Below, one piece after another: positions 1 to 8,295 of a stretch of 64,000 nucleotides of DNA (positions are counted from its first letter, which is position 1; each line of letters begins with the position of its first letter). Position numbers and translations under genes: made by a program. The stretch is from Thiocapsa rosea. Lineage in GTDB: Bacteria; Pseudomonadota; Gammaproteobacteria; Chromatiales; Chromatiaceae. Below the pieces are notes generated by a model. It saw only the letters and a program-made list of their open reading frames with translations, ran no database searches and was not told where the DNA came from. The stretch covers positions 3,824,501 to 3,888,500 of the forward strand of contig NZ_RBXL01000001.1 of the NCBI RefSeq assembly GCF_003634315.1, written 5' to 3'.

Positions 1-375
1 TTCAGCGGTGACAAGGTTGCCGTCGTCTGGGTCGGTCGCGATGATTATCAGCCGATGGGGTTGGCCGGAGGGGCCGGTGCACTGCGTGTTTGGGGCGATT
101 TCATGCTGGCGATCCCCAACGAGCCACTGTCGGATATCCCGCCGGAGGGGGTGGTTGTGGCCGGCAAGGGCGAAGCGCCCTATATCGCCGGCACGGCGCC
201 GACAGCACGCGGTGGCGGGGGGGCGAAGAAGCCCGCGCCGACGCGCGGCGATACGCAGGACCTGGCTCAGTCCGGTGCGCCGTCCGCGCCCGAGCCGGAA
301 TCTGCGCCCGAACCCAAGGAGGCGCCTAAGGCGTCGTCCAGAAAGAATCTTTTTATGAGTGATTTCTACAACTGA
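1..375 (+). CDS. mrcB: Penicillin-binding protein 1B, C-terminal end (partial)
   Basis: The window opens inside this gene. The reading frame from base 1 gives a segment FSGDKVAVVWVGRDD followed by GLAGGAGALRVWGDFM, which is the end of the transpeptidase domain of class A penicillin-binding proteins of the PBP1B type. That enzyme polymerises and cross-links peptidoglycan in the periplasm. After it comes an extended tail of about 75 residues rich in Ala, Pro, Glu and Lys with no recognisable domain. The stop codon TGA shares its last base with the ATG of the next gene, so the two are probably co-transcribed. The 1B assignment rather than another class A enzyme rests on this short C-terminal match only. 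Confidence 0.75.
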   Translation, partial: FSGDKVAVVWVGRDDYQPMGLAGGAGALRVWGDFMLAIPNEPLSDIPPEGVVVAGKGEAPYIAGTAPTARGGGGAKKPAPTRGDTQDLAQSGAPSAPEPESAPEPKEAPKASSRKNLFMSDFYN

Positions 376-1283
376 TGACTAGAGCGCCAATAATCTTGAT
401 GGCCGGGTTGGTCCTGACGGCCTGTGCGACAGGGCAGCGCGAGGACGGTCCGGCGCCGGTGCTTCAGGTCACGCCCCGCGAGCCTGTCGTCGCGGAGGCT
501 GAGCCGGCCGCGCCGCCCGCGCCGGAGCAACCGGCAGCGCCCAAGAAGCAGCAGACGAGGGTCTTTGCCTATCGGGATCCGGCGGCCGAGCCCGCTCCCG
601 CGCCGCCGCCGGAGCCGGCCGCCGCCGCGCCGAGCGTCGCCCAGACGCCGGTTCAGCCCGCGCCTGCCGCCAAGCCGGCAGCCACGCCGGCTCCGTCGCC
701 GACTCAGGCGCCCACTCAGGCGAAGGCCACCCCGCCGGCGCCCGCTCCTGCTGCTGCGAAGCCTCCGACCCCCGCTCCACCTGCGCCGAAGGTTGCGCAG
801 ACCCCGCCCAAACCCGAGGCCAAGGCGCCGCCGACCCCGCCTGCGCCAGATCGGGCGCAGGCGCCCCCGCCGCCCCCTGCTCCAGCGCCGGCCGCTCCGC
901 CGCCGGCTCCACCGGTGCAGGTCGCTGCGATCCCGCCGGCACCGCCGTTGGCCGCACCCGGTCTGCCGCCGGCCGCGGACGCCTTGGCTCGCCAGGCCGA
1001 GCAGCAGCGCCAGTCGGGTGACTATGCGGGTGCCGCGGCCTCGCTCGAGCGTTCGTTGCGGATCGCACCGCGCGAGGCCTACCTCTGGAACCGTCTCGCC
1101 CGAGTCCGTCTCGAGCAGGGTCAGGCCGCGCAAGCCGGTAATCTCGCCTCCCGCTCGAACGATCTCGCGGGCGACACACCGAACGTCAAGCAAGACAACT
1201 GGCGGGTCATCGCCGAGTCCAAACGTCGCGCCGGCGATATCGCCGGCGCGACCGAGGCGGAGAAGCGGGCGAGCGGGAACTGA
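375..1283 (+). CDS. Pro/Ala-rich lipoprotein with C-terminal TPR segment
   Basis: The protein has 302 residues. The N-terminus MTRAPIILMAGLVLTAC is a lipoprotein signal with an LTAC lipobox, so it should be lipid-anchored. Residues ~40-195 are a low-complexity linker made of Pro, Ala, Lys and Thr that could span the periplasm. Residues ~200-300 are a tetratricopeptide-like segment with the pattern ALARQAEQQRQSGDYAGAA, SLERSLRIAPREAYLWNRLA and so on. Its start overlaps the stop of the PBP gene by one base. A role as a peptidoglycan-synthesis accessory factor follows only from position and architecture. The extreme codon bias of the linker also opens long spurious frames on both strands. Confidence 0.8.
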   Translation: MTRAPIILMAGLVLTACATGQREDGPAPVLQVTPREPVVAEAEPAAPPAPEQPAAPKKQQTRVFAYRDPAAEPAPAPPPEPAAAAPSVAQTPVQPAPAAKPAATPAPSPTQAPTQAKATPPAPAPAAAKPPTPAPPAPKVAQTPPKPEAKAPPTPPAPDRAQAPPPPPAPAPAAPPPAPPVQVAAIPPAPPLAAPGLPPAADALARQAEQQRQSGDYAGAAASLERSLRIAPREAYLWNRLARVRLEQGQAAQAGNLASRSNDLAGDTPNVKQDNWRVIAESKRRAGDIAGATEAEKRASGN

Positions 1284-1324
1284 GCGCGCCGACAGCGGCA
1301 CGCTCAGGGCACCACGCCTCCGTC

Positions 1325-3298
1325 ATGGCCGATCTCGGCGACATCTTCGGCCCGAACGGCCGGCTCTCCGAGCGCCTGCCGGGTTTCGCCCATCGGGCGC
1401 AACAACAGGCGATGGCCGAGCGGATCGCCGCCCTCATGGAGGAGGGCGGCACACTCATCTGCGAGGCGGGCACCGGCACCGGCAAGACCTTCGCTTACCT
1501 GGTGCCGGCCATCCTCTCCGGGCGCAAGGTCCTGATCTCCACCGGGACGCGCAACCTGCAGGACCAGTTGTTTCATCGCGATCTACCGCTGGTCCGGGCT
1601 GCGCTCGGCGTTGCGGTGCGGGCCGCCTTGTTGAAGGGGCGCGCCAACTATCTTTGCCGCCACCGTTTGAAGCTCGCGATCGACGACATCACGCACCTCG
1701 ACCCGGAGTCGCGCAGCGGTCTGAAGCAGGTCCAGGAGTGGGCCAAATCGACGACGCGCGGCGACATCGCCGAGTTGGGAATCCCGGAGGATGCCCAAGT
1801 CTGGCCGAGCGTGACCTCGACCAGCGATAACTGTCTCGGACAGGACTGCCCCGACTGGCAGGGCTGCCATCTGGTCGCCGCGCGCCGCGAGGCCCAGGCC
1901 GCGGACCTTGTGGTCGTGAATCACCATCTCTTCTGTGCTGACCTGGCGCTCAAGGACGAGGGTTTCGGCGAGATCCTGCCGGGTGCGGACTGTTTCGTAC
2001 TCGACGAGGCCCATCAGTTGCCGGAGACGGCAACCAGCTTCTTCGGTGTTCGGGTCAGTGGTCGGCAACTGCTCGATCTGGTTCGCGACAGCGAGCTTGA
2101 GTATCGGCGCGAGGCCGGCGACATGCCCAAGCTTCCCAAACGGCTCTCGGCGCTGCGTCGGGCGGTTCAGGATCTACGTCTGGGCCTCGGCGAGATCGAT
2201 CGCCGCGGGCCTTGGAACGAGCTTGCCGGCGTGCCGGAGGTCTTGAAGGCGCTGGAAACCCTCGTACGGCGTCTGGCATCCGTGACCGAGGGTCTGAAGG
2301 CCGTCGAGGGTCGCGGCAAGGGTCTGGACGCCTGCCTGGGACGTGCCGAGGATCTCGGCGACGCCTTGCAGCGCCTGACATCGGTCGAGCCGCCCGAGGC
2401 GGTGCGCTGGTTCGAGACCCAGGGACGCGGGTTTCGGCTGCACGAAACACCGCTCGAGGTGGCCGAGCCCTTTCGCGCCCAGATGGGGCGACCCCAAACC
2501 GCCTGGGTGTTTACTTCGGCGACGCTGGCCGTGGGCGATCGCTTCGATCATTTCGCGCGCCAGCTTGGGATCGAGGAGGCGCAAACCGAGCGCTGGGACA
2601 GCCCTTTCGACTATGCGAGCCAGGCGCTCTGGTTCGTCCCGCGTGGCCTGCCGCAGCCGTCCGATCCCGCGTACAACAGCCACCTGCTCGAGCTGGCCTG
2701 CGAGGTGCTCGGCTACAGCCGCGGGCGCGCCTTCCTGCTGTTCACGAGCTACCGCGCCCTGCGCGAGACGGCCGAGGGTCTGGCAGGCCGTATCCCCTAT
2801 CCGATCCTGGTCCAGGGCACGGCACCGCGGGCCGATCTGGTCGAGCGTTTCCGTGCGCTCGGCAACGCCGTCCTCTTGGGCACCTCCAGCTTTTGGGAGG
2901 GTGTCGACGTCCGAGGCGAGGCGCTCTCCTGCGTGCTTATCGACCGCTTGCCCTTCGCCTCCCCGGGCGATCCGGTCCTGGCCGCGCGGATCGACGCCGT
3001 GCGTCGGCGCGGCGGCAATCCCTTCAACGATCATCAACTCCCGCAGGCCGTCATCGCACTCAAGCAGGGGGCCGGACGCCTGATCCGCGACGGCGAGGAT
3101 CGCGGCGTGCTGGTGGTCTGCGACCCGCGCCTGCTCGGTCGCTCCTACGGCCATCGCTTTCTGGAGAGCCTGCCGGCGATGGCTCGGACGCGATCGATCG
3201 AGGACGTGAGGGCCTTTTTCGAGACGGCGCCGCAGGCCGATGACGCGCCGGAGCGGATCGATGCAGCGCAAGCCGCGCCCGTCGAGGCCGCGATCTGA
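1325..3298 (+). CDS. yoaA: ATP-dependent DNA helicase, YoaA/DinG family
   Basis: This is a superfamily 2, XPD-like iron-sulfur helicase of 657 residues, the normal length for YoaA. Walker A EAGTGTGKT is at ~47-55 and the DEAH box VLDEAHQLPE at ~223-232. Four cysteines that would bind a 4Fe-4S cluster appear as NYLC at ~112 and the CLGQDCPDWQGC cluster at ~170-181. The C-terminal motif VI region has QGAGRLIRD. Family members unwind 5' overhang DNA and act in replication-fork repair. It starts 41 bases after the lipoprotein gene. The ATG is favoured because MADLGDIFGPNGRL matches the usual N-terminus of the family. Confidence 0.92.
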   Translation: MADLGDIFGPNGRLSERLPGFAHRAQQQAMAERIAALMEEGGTLICEAGTGTGKTFAYLVPAILSGRKVLISTGTRNLQDQLFHRDLPLVRAALGVAVRAALLKGRANYLCRHRLKLAIDDITHLDPESRSGLKQVQEWAKSTTRGDIAELGIPEDAQVWPSVTSTSDNCLGQDCPDWQGCHLVAARREAQAADLVVVNHHLFCADLALKDEGFGEILPGADCFVLDEAHQLPETATSFFGVRVSGRQLLDLVRDSELEYRREAGDMPKLPKRLSALRRAVQDLRLGLGEIDRRGPWNELAGVPEVLKALETLVRRLASVTEGLKAVEGRGKGLDACLGRAEDLGDALQRLTSVEPPEAVRWFETQGRGFRLHETPLEVAEPFRAQMGRPQTAWVFTSATLAVGDRFDHFARQLGIEEAQTERWDSPFDYASQALWFVPRGLPQPSDPAYNSHLLELACEVLGYSRGRAFLLFTSYRALRETAEGLAGRIPYPILVQGTAPRADLVERFRALGNAVLLGTSSFWEGVDVRGEALSCVLIDRLPFASPGDPVLAARIDAVRRRGGNPFNDHQLPQAVIALKQGAGRLIRDGEDRGVLVVCDPRLLGRSYGHRFLESLPAMARTRSIEDVRAFFETAPQADDAPERIDAAQAAPVEAAI

Positions 3299-3661
3299 CC
3301 TCGTGCGCTTGATCCTAAAAAGAGCAGTTGAACCGCAAAGGCGCAAAGGACGCAAAGGAATACCTTAAACCGCGCCGGCTCCGACAGTCGTCGGAGCCGG
3401 CGTGGCCAAGCCATTCCAACAAATGACGCATACCGCCCCGGGCGCGGTTTAAATGCCGGATTTAGGTTGATCGGGGCCGACGATGCCGGCATTTCTCCTG
3501 CATCGAGCAACGCGCCGCAATGTCATTGACGGAAACTCGCGGCAGGAGGCAGGAGGCAGGCCCCCCATCGGGAATGCTTGCCCCGCGCGCCGGTCGAATG
3601 CCCCGGATCCGCGGCGTTCGACCCCACGTCGCCGCGGCCATGACGACCGAAGGGATCTGAG
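3299..3661. other. Intergenic region without a gene
   Basis: This gap holds a short CGCAAAGGCGCAAAGGACGC motif near 3334-3358, one complete palindromic repeat of the main family (3365-3452), and a GGCAGGA triplication near 3541-3558. Short open frames here have no SD, family signature or coding bias that I would trust. Confidence 0.6.
3365..3452. repeat. Palindromic repeat, type B, copy 1
   Basis: It has perfect 12-bp terminal inverted repeats: TTAAACCGCGCC at 3365-3376 and GGCGCGGTTTAA at 3441-3452. The interior contains a strong hairpin, GCCGGCTCCGAC (3374-3385) pairing with GTCGGAGCCGGC (3390-3401). Related copies occur throughout the window. Confidence 0.9.
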
Positions 3662-4381
3662 ATGACCTCGAAACGAACCGATCTCGAATCAACCGCAAGC
3701 GCGACCGATGTGAGCGCCTTCCTGCGTCAGGTCGCAGCGACACCGCGTGTCGGCCCGCCCGGCGCACGCGGGCGGCTCATCTTCGCGATGGACGCCACGG
3801 CGAGCCGCGAGCCGACGTGGGATCGGGCGGCGCAGATCCAATCCGGCATGTTCATCGAGACGCGCGATTTGGGCGGGCTGGAGGTCCAGCTTTGCTACTA
3901 TCGCGGCTTCCGGGATTTCTCGGCCTCGCCGTGGCTTCAGGACTCGGAGGCGCTGCTCAAACGGATGAACCGAGTCTTCTGCGAGGCTGGTCTGACCCAG
4001 ATCGGCCGCGTTCTGGAGCATGCCCTGGAGGAGGCCAAGAAAGGGCGTGTCGATGCCGTGGTGTTCGTCGGCGACTGCATGGAAGAGAGTCGCGATCGTC
4101 TCGCCGATCTGGCCGGGCGGCTCGGGCTCGCGGGCGTGCCGGCGTTCGTCTTCCAGGAGGGTCGCGACCCGGCGACCGAGCGCAGTTTCCGCGAGATTGC
4201 TCGCTTGAGCGGCGGTGCCTGGTGTCCGTTCGACGCGAGCAGCCCCCGGATGCTGCACGATCTGCTCGCCGCGGTGGCCGTCTATGCCGCCGGCGGCCGG
4301 GCGGCGCTGACGCACTACGGCGAGACCCACGGCGGGGCCGTCCTTCAATTGACCCACCAAATAACCAAAAAAGGGACCTGA
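3662..4381 (+). CDS. VWA-like domain protein
   Basis: This 239-residue soluble protein shows the hallmarks of a von Willebrand factor A fold. The strand [17 protein letters not shown] at ~38-54 carries a MIDAS-like DxTxS, and a later strand [14 protein letters not shown] at ~133-146 lies where the fold places a second metal ligand. There is no signal peptide. An SD-like GAAGGGATCTGAG precedes the ATG. The J-domain membrane gene begins 7 bases after the stop, so the two form a probable two-gene unit. The biochemical role is unknown. A VWA protein that hands a partner to a membrane J-protein/DnaK system is a reasonable inference. Confidence 0.75.
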   Translation: MTSKRTDLESTASATDVSAFLRQVAATPRVGPPGARGRLIFAMDATASREPTWDRAAQIQSGMFIETRDLGGLEVQLCYYRGFRDFSASPWLQDSEALLKRMNRVFCEAGLTQIGRVLEHALEEAKKGRVDAVVFVGDCMEESRDRLADLAGRLGLAGVPAFVFQEGRDPATERSFREIARLSGGAWCPFDASSPRMLHDLLAAVAVYAAGGRAALTHYGETHGGAVLQLTHQITKKGT

Positions 4382-4388
4382 GGTTTGC

Positions 4389-5144
4389 ATGGCGCGTTTG
4401 CTGATCCTGCTCGGAATCCTGGGCGCAGTTCTGTGGTTTTTGCACTGGTTTCGCGTCACCCCGGCGCACCGGGTCAGTCAGGTGCTGCGCAAGGCCGCGT
4501 TCTGGGGCGTCATCGGGGTCTTAGTCCTGGCCGCAGCGACCGGACGGCTGAGTCCCATCTTCGCAGCCGTCGGCGCGGCGATCCCGCTGCTGCTGCGTGC
4601 GGCCGCCGTGGTGCGGCTTTTCCCCGCTATCCAGCAGTTGCTGCGTGGCCTTGGCCTGGGTGGCTTGGCCGGACCTGCCGGAGCCGGAGGCGGCGCCCGG
4701 GCATCCAGCATCCGAACCAAGTTCTTCGAGATGCGCCTCGATCATGCGACCGGGACGATGGATGGCCAGATCCTCGATGGCCCCTTCAAGGATCGTCGGC
4801 TCTCGGATCTCACGCTCGATGAGCTGATGCGAATACTTGAGTTCTATCGCGACGCCGATGCTCAATCGGCAGCTGTGCTCGAGGCTTATCTCGATCGCGA
4901 GCGCGAGGCCGACTGGCGACAGAGCGATCTCGGTGACGGTCGCACCGGTCGCGCGCCGGCGCACAGCGAGCGTTTGACCAAAACCGAAGCCTGGGCAATC
5001 CTCGGGTTGGAGCCGGACGCCGATGCCGATGCAATCCGTACGGCCCATCGGCGGCTCATGCAGCGTCTGCATCCCGATCGCGGCGGGTCGGATTATCTGG
5101 CCGCGAAGATCAACGAGGCCAAGCGGTTGTTGCTGGGGGACTAG
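4389..5144 (+). CDS. Membrane-anchored J-domain co-chaperone (Pam18/TIM14-like layout)
   Basis: The protein has 251 residues. Hydrophobic segments lie at ~2-16 ([15 protein letters not shown]), ~36-52 and ~58-80. A middle segment, ~103-160, has [18 protein letters not shown]. The C-terminal 60 residues form a J domain ([20 protein letters not shown], then [14 protein letters not shown]) with an intact HPD tripeptide that should stimulate a DnaK-type ATPase. The J domain at the C-terminus behind membrane segments resembles the Pam18/DjlC-type arrangement rather than classical DnaJ. It lies directly behind the VWA gene. Its client is not evident. Confidence 0.85.
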   Translation: MARLLILLGILGAVLWFLHWFRVTPAHRVSQVLRKAAFWGVIGVLVLAAATGRLSPIFAAVGAAIPLLLRAAAVVRLFPAIQQLLRGLGLGGLAGPAGAGGGARASSIRTKFFEMRLDHATGTMDGQILDGPFKDRRLSDLTLDELMRILEFYRDADAQSAAVLEAYLDREREADWRQSDLGDGRTGRAPAHSERLTKTEAWAILGLEPDADADAIRTAHRRLMQRLHPDRGGSDYLAAKINEAKRLLLGD

Positions 5145-5202
5145 GCTGCGGCTCGGGACGCCTCGATCCTTTCGCGGCATCACTTCACACCGGGACACCG
5201 TT

Positions 5203-5436
5203 ATGCACTATGAAATCTGCGTCGAATGGGATGCCGAGGCCGGCGTCTGGTACATCGAGGACAGCAATGTCCCCGGACTGGTAGGAGAGGCGTCCACGCT
5301 GGAAGCCATGATGACACTGTTGCAGGCCCGGGTTCCGGAAATGCTGGCGGAAAATGGCTGTCCGGCGGATGACACGATCCCGCTGCGGCTGCTGACGACC
5401 ACGCATCTTGCTCAACTGCGTCAGGTCGCCCGATAG
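5203..5436 (+). CDS. DUF1902/HicB-like antitoxin
   Basis: This 77-residue protein begins MHYEICVEWDAEAGVWYIED and continues with NVPGLVGEASTLEAM. That is the ferredoxin-like beta-alpha-beta of the DUF1902/HicB group, whose members see and inhibit small HicA toxins. No DNA-binding C-terminal domain is present. It is followed 10 bases later by a HicA-like gene, which supports a toxin-antitoxin pair. The SD is weak. The ATG at 5203 is chosen because the conserved domain starts there. Confidence 0.75.
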   Translation: MHYEICVEWDAEAGVWYIEDSNVPGLVGEASTLEAMMTLLQARVPEMLAENGCPADDTIPLRLLTTTHLAQLRQVAR

Positions 5437-5446
5437 GCAAGAGCTG

Positions 5447-5644
5447 ATGGGTGCGAACTTTACGCCCGAGCTGATCCGTCTGCTCCGCGCCGCCGGTTGT
5501 ACGTTGGTCAGGCATGGCAAGGGCGACCATGACATCTGGGAAAGCCCCATCAGCGGTCGACGCTTCCCTGTCGATGGGAAGATCCGCTCGCGCCACATGG
5601 CCAACACGGTCCTCAAACAAGCGGGTCTGCCGCAAACACTCTAA
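5447..5644 (+). CDS. HicA-like toxin
   Basis: This 65-residue protein reads LIRLLRAAGCTLVRHGKGDH at ~9-28 and ends with MANTVLKQAGL. The G-x-x-x-x-R-x-G-K-G-D/S-H pattern is the HicA double-stranded-RNA-binding-like fold with the catalytic His seen in mRNA-cleaving HicA toxins. A GC-rich RBS (GCAAGAGCTG) lies upstream. It follows the DUF1902 gene, the usual partner order in this subgroup. Family assignment is good. Toxicity is inferred. Confidence 0.78.
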   Translation: MGANFTPELIRLLRAAGCTLVRHGKGDHDIWESPISGRRFPVDGKIRSRHMANTVLKQAGLPQTL

Positions 5645-5671
5645 CGCCGCCACGGATGATGCCAACGGACT

Positions 5672-6925
5672 CTATATCCGCGATGCCCGGCGTCGCTCTG
5701 TCAGGACGTATGAAGCCGCTGCGACGAGCAGCGCGAGCCCAAGTGCAAGTGCGATGCGGCAGGGTGCACCGTCACACACGTTGGGGAATAGCCGGCCCGT
5801 CGCGACGAGTCGCAGCACGGGCTCATGCCACAGAAAGAGGCTGTAGCTGACGATGCCGATCGGCACCAGGACCGGGCTTGCGAAGATTCGATCGATCAAC
5901 GGGGTCCGAAGCGCAGCGGCAAGGACGAGCAGCGTGCAGCCGACGAGAAACAGCGGCATGCCCAAAAGCCGCCATCCGACACCCGTCACGATCTCGCCGA
6001 AGGAGAGGTGGATCAGCGTCGGCGTCGCAAGCACCAGGAAAGCGAGTGCAGCCAGGTCGATGGCGCGCGGCGGTGGCGCGGCCGTTTCGCCCGAGTGCAG
6101 TCGGGCGTAGAGGTTGGCTGCCGCCATCCCGAGTGCAAAGGCGATCAGCTCGCCCGGCAACTGGCGCTCCAGAAAGAATCGCATCATCTCGGGCGGGAAG
6201 GGGCCGGCGCGTCCCGACACCGGATCGAAGAAGAACAATCGAGCCGGGGAGACGTTCAGATAGACCCACTCCATCAGCAGGTCCGGCGCATAGGTCTTCC
6301 ACAAGAGCGCGATGATCAGGGCCGCCGGGAGTGCGATCAGGACCCGGTTTCGGGCGAACAAGGGGGCCAATAACGGCAAGAGGAGATAGAACTGGGCCTC
6401 GATACTCAGGCTCCACAGGGCCATGTTGAGCCCGAGCGAGCTGGAACTTCCGGGGTGCAGAAAGTGCAGCAAGAGGATGTGAAGCCAGAGGTTGGTCAGT
6501 CCGATGTCGGTACCCAGGATCGCGTAGCTGCCGCGTAGGATCGGAAGGACGAGTCCGAACAAGAGGGCGAGATGCAGCCAGTAGGTCGGGATGATCCGCC
6601 GGGCTCGGCGTGCGTAAAAACCTCCGATGCTCGGATAGGGTGTGCCTGCGACGGTCGCCTGCATCCAGGGTCGGGCGAGCAGAAAGCCGCTCAGCACGAA
6701 GAACAGCTGCACGCCGAGTAGACCCTTCTCGGCCAGTGATTGGCCCCAGCCCGCGGGTGCGTCGGCGGTTACCCCGACCAGCAGGGCGTTGGCGTGAAAG
6801 GCGAAGACCCAGAGGATCGCAAGGCCGCGAATGCCGTCGAGCGCGTGATTTCGATCTGTTGCGGAGGGGTTCAATCGCTTGCGCTCGACAATTCTCGGTC
6901 TTGGGGCGGTTCCGCAAGGCCCCAT
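5672..6925 (-). CDS. Acyltransferase 3 family membrane protein
   Basis: The conserved opening RNHALDGIRGLAILWVFAFH, the later QLFFVLSGFLLARPW and RRARRIIPTYWLHL, and about ten hydrophobic segments identify an OafA/YrhL-type acyltransferase 3 protein. These proteins O-acylate cell-surface sugars at the inner membrane. The last segment is followed by LTERRRASRI. Translation could also begin at 6976. I prefer 6925 because the conserved domain starts only ~25 residues later and an AGAGA lies just upstream. It is divergently transcribed from the SRPBCC gene. No other glycan genes are nearby, so the substrate is unknown. Confidence 0.85.
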   Translation of the reverse strand: MGPCGTAPRPRIVERKRLNPSATDRNHALDGIRGLAILWVFAFHANALLVGVTADAPAGWGQSLAEKGLLGVQLFFVLSGFLLARPWMQATVAGTPYPSIGGFYARRARRIIPTYWLHLALLFGLVLPILRGSYAILGTDIGLTNLWLHILLLHFLHPGSSSSLGLNMALWSLSIEAQFYLLLPLLAPLFARNRVLIALPAALIIALLWKTYAPDLLMEWVYLNVSPARLFFFDPVSGRAGPFPPEMMRFFLERQLPGELIAFALGMAAANLYARLHSGETAAPPPRAIDLAALAFLVLATPTLIHLSFGEIVTGVGWRLLGMPLFLVGCTLLVLAAALRTPLIDRIFASPVLVPIGIVSYSLFLWHEPVLRLVATGRLFPNVCDGAPCRIALALGLALLVAAASYVLTERRRASRI

Positions 6926-6994
6926 TCTCTGCGAAGATCCATGTTCGGTCCTGCTTGCCTGGTCAACAGCGCGCATCGGGGGACGGTATCATCC

Positions 6995-7447
6995 ATGGTC
7001 AAAACCCAAGTACAAACACTGATTCGTCTTCCACCCGCGCAGGTCTACAGCTTCGTGGTCGAGGACTTCCTGCGCAACTACCCGCGCTGGTCGCCCGAGG
7101 TGCAGAGCCTTCAGGCGGTGACACAAGGTCCGGTCCGGGTCGGTTGGATCGGTCGACAGGTTCGTGTCGACCAAGGGCGTCGCACCGACAGCCGGTTTCG
7201 TGTCGTCGCGCTCGAGCCAGGCCGGCGCGTTTCCTTCAAGGGGACCACCGACCCCTACGTCATCGAGTATCGGTTCGAGCCCCTCGGCGAGCATACACAC
7301 CTCACCTTCATCTTCGAGCTGGCACAGCTGAATTTGGCGCTTCGCCCCTTCGAGAAGCTGATTCGCATCGCCGCACAAGATGGTGCCGAGCGCGTGACCC
7401 GCAACCTGAAGGGCCTCATCGAATCCGAGTTCGGCGCCGCCGCGTGA
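6995..7447 (+). CDS. SRPBCC (START/polyketide-cyclase-like) protein
   Basis: This 150-residue protein begins VKTQVQTLIRLPPAQVYSFV and contains NYPRWSPEVQSL and LAQLNLALRPFEKLI. That is the helix-grip SRPBCC fold that binds hydrophobic ligands (the polyketide cyclase/dehydrase group). No catalytic signature can be assigned. It is divergent from the acyltransferase gene and ends about 56 bases before the promoter of the ribosomal operon. Confidence 0.75.
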   Translation: MVKTQVQTLIRLPPAQVYSFVVEDFLRNYPRWSPEVQSLQAVTQGPVRVGWIGRQVRVDQGRRTDSRFRVVALEPGRRVSFKGTTDPYVIEYRFEPLGEHTHLTFIFELAQLNLALRPFEKLIRIAAQDGAERVTRNLKGLIESEFGAAA

Positions 7448-7502
7448 GCGCGTCCAAGACTTCGGCGCCGGGGGCACGTCTCGGGCCGTCGTCCGCAAAC
7501 CT

Positions 7503-7530
7503 TTGACCTAACGGCCGGACTCCGTATAAT
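7503..7530 (+). promoter_or_regulatory. Sigma70 promoter of the rpsF operon
   Basis: A -35 box TTGACC (7503-7508) and a perfect -10 box TATAAT (7525-7530) are separated by 16 bases. The predicted start is near 7537. The ~85-base leader begins with a hairpin CCCCGG-ACT-CCGGGG around 7538-7552 and ends with the SD AAAGGAG. Whether the leader contains the S6:S18-binding autoregulatory structure known for rpsF operons cannot be settled by eye. Confidence 0.75.
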
Positions 7531-7620
7531 GCGCGATTCCCCGGACTCCGGGGAACTCCTTGTCTCACCGTTTCGGTCATCTTGCCGCTGCGGGAGGCTG
7601 TCAATCCGAAAGGAGCTTCA

Positions 7621-8034
7621 ATGCGACATTACGAAGTAGTCTTCATGGTTCATCCGAGCCAGAGCGAGCAGGTGGCGAGCATGATCGAGCGCTACCAGAC
7701 GAATCTGCAAAAGCGTGGCGGCGTCGTGCACCGCTTGGAGGATTGGGGACGTCGCCCGCTGGCGTACCCGATCAACAAGGTGCACAAGGCGCACTACGTC
7801 CTCATGAACGTCGAGTGCGATCAAGAGGCCATCGACGAGCTCGAAAGCGCCTTCCGTTTCAACGATGCAGTCCTGCGCAACCTCATCGTTCGCCGCGACG
7901 ATGCCGTGACGGAGCCCTCCCCGTTGGTGAAGACCGGAGAGGAGCGCGAGCGCTCGGATGCACCCGAAGGCGGCAGCCGCCGGGACGATTCAGGTCGAAG
8001 CAGCAGCCCCGACAGCGACTCCCAGAGCGACTAA
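7621..8034 (+). CDS. rpsF: 30S ribosomal protein S6
   Basis: [18 protein letters not shown] and the core [20 protein letters not shown] are diagnostic of bacterial S6, which binds 16S rRNA in the platform together with S18. The first ~100 residues are the conserved domain. The C-terminal ~35 residues are a charged, disordered tail ([19 protein letters not shown]). E. coli S6 also has a tail that is modified with glutamates, but this one ends in SDSQSD. The SD AAAGGAG is 5 bases before the ATG. It is first in the rpsF-rpsR-DUF2232-rplI cluster. Confidence 0.97.
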   Translation: MRHYEVVFMVHPSQSEQVASMIERYQTNLQKRGGVVHRLEDWGRRPLAYPINKVHKAHYVLMNVECDQEAIDELESAFRFNDAVLRNLIVRRDDAVTEPSPLVKTGEERERSDAPEGGSRRDDSGRSSSPDSDSQSD

Positions 8035-8049
8035 GACGAGAAGCCAGCC

Positions 8050-8286
8050 ATGGAATCCAACAACTCACGTTTTTTCCGTCGTAAGCGCTACTGCCGCTTT
8101 ACCGCCGAAGGCATCACCGAGATCGATTACAAGGATCTCAACCTGCTGAAAGCCTACGTCAGCGAGTCCGGCAAGATCGTCCCGAGCCGGATCACCGGGA
8201 CCTCTGCGAAGTATCAGCGTCAATTGGCCCAAGCGGTCAAGCGCGCCCGTTACCTGGCACTGCTCCCGTATACCGACGGCCACTGA
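8050..8286 (+). CDS. rpsR: 30S ribosomal protein S18
   Basis: The protein has 78 residues, the standard length. [15 protein letters not shown], then [20 protein letters not shown] and [13 protein letters not shown], are the conserved S18 core, which pairs with S6 on the 30S platform. It starts 15 bases after rpsF. Confidence 0.98.
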   Translation: MESNNSRFFRRKRYCRFTAEGITEIDYKDLNLLKAYVSESGKIVPSRITGTSAKYQRQLAQAVKRARYLALLPYTDGH

Positions 8287-8295
8287 GCCGCCGAC

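Noticed and set aside
366-1301. Long Arg/Gly-rich frame on the minus strand opposite the lipoprotein
   Set aside because: It is the mirror image of the Pro/Ala-rich linker; no SD and no similarity.
424-1830. Long Arg/Pro-rich plus-strand frame over the lipoprotein and helicase start
   Set aside because: Shadow frame caused by high third-position GC; it overlaps two well supported genes in another frame.
2174-3355. 393-residue minus-strand frame opposite yoaA
   Set aside because: No family signal; the opposite strand has an undoubted helicase.
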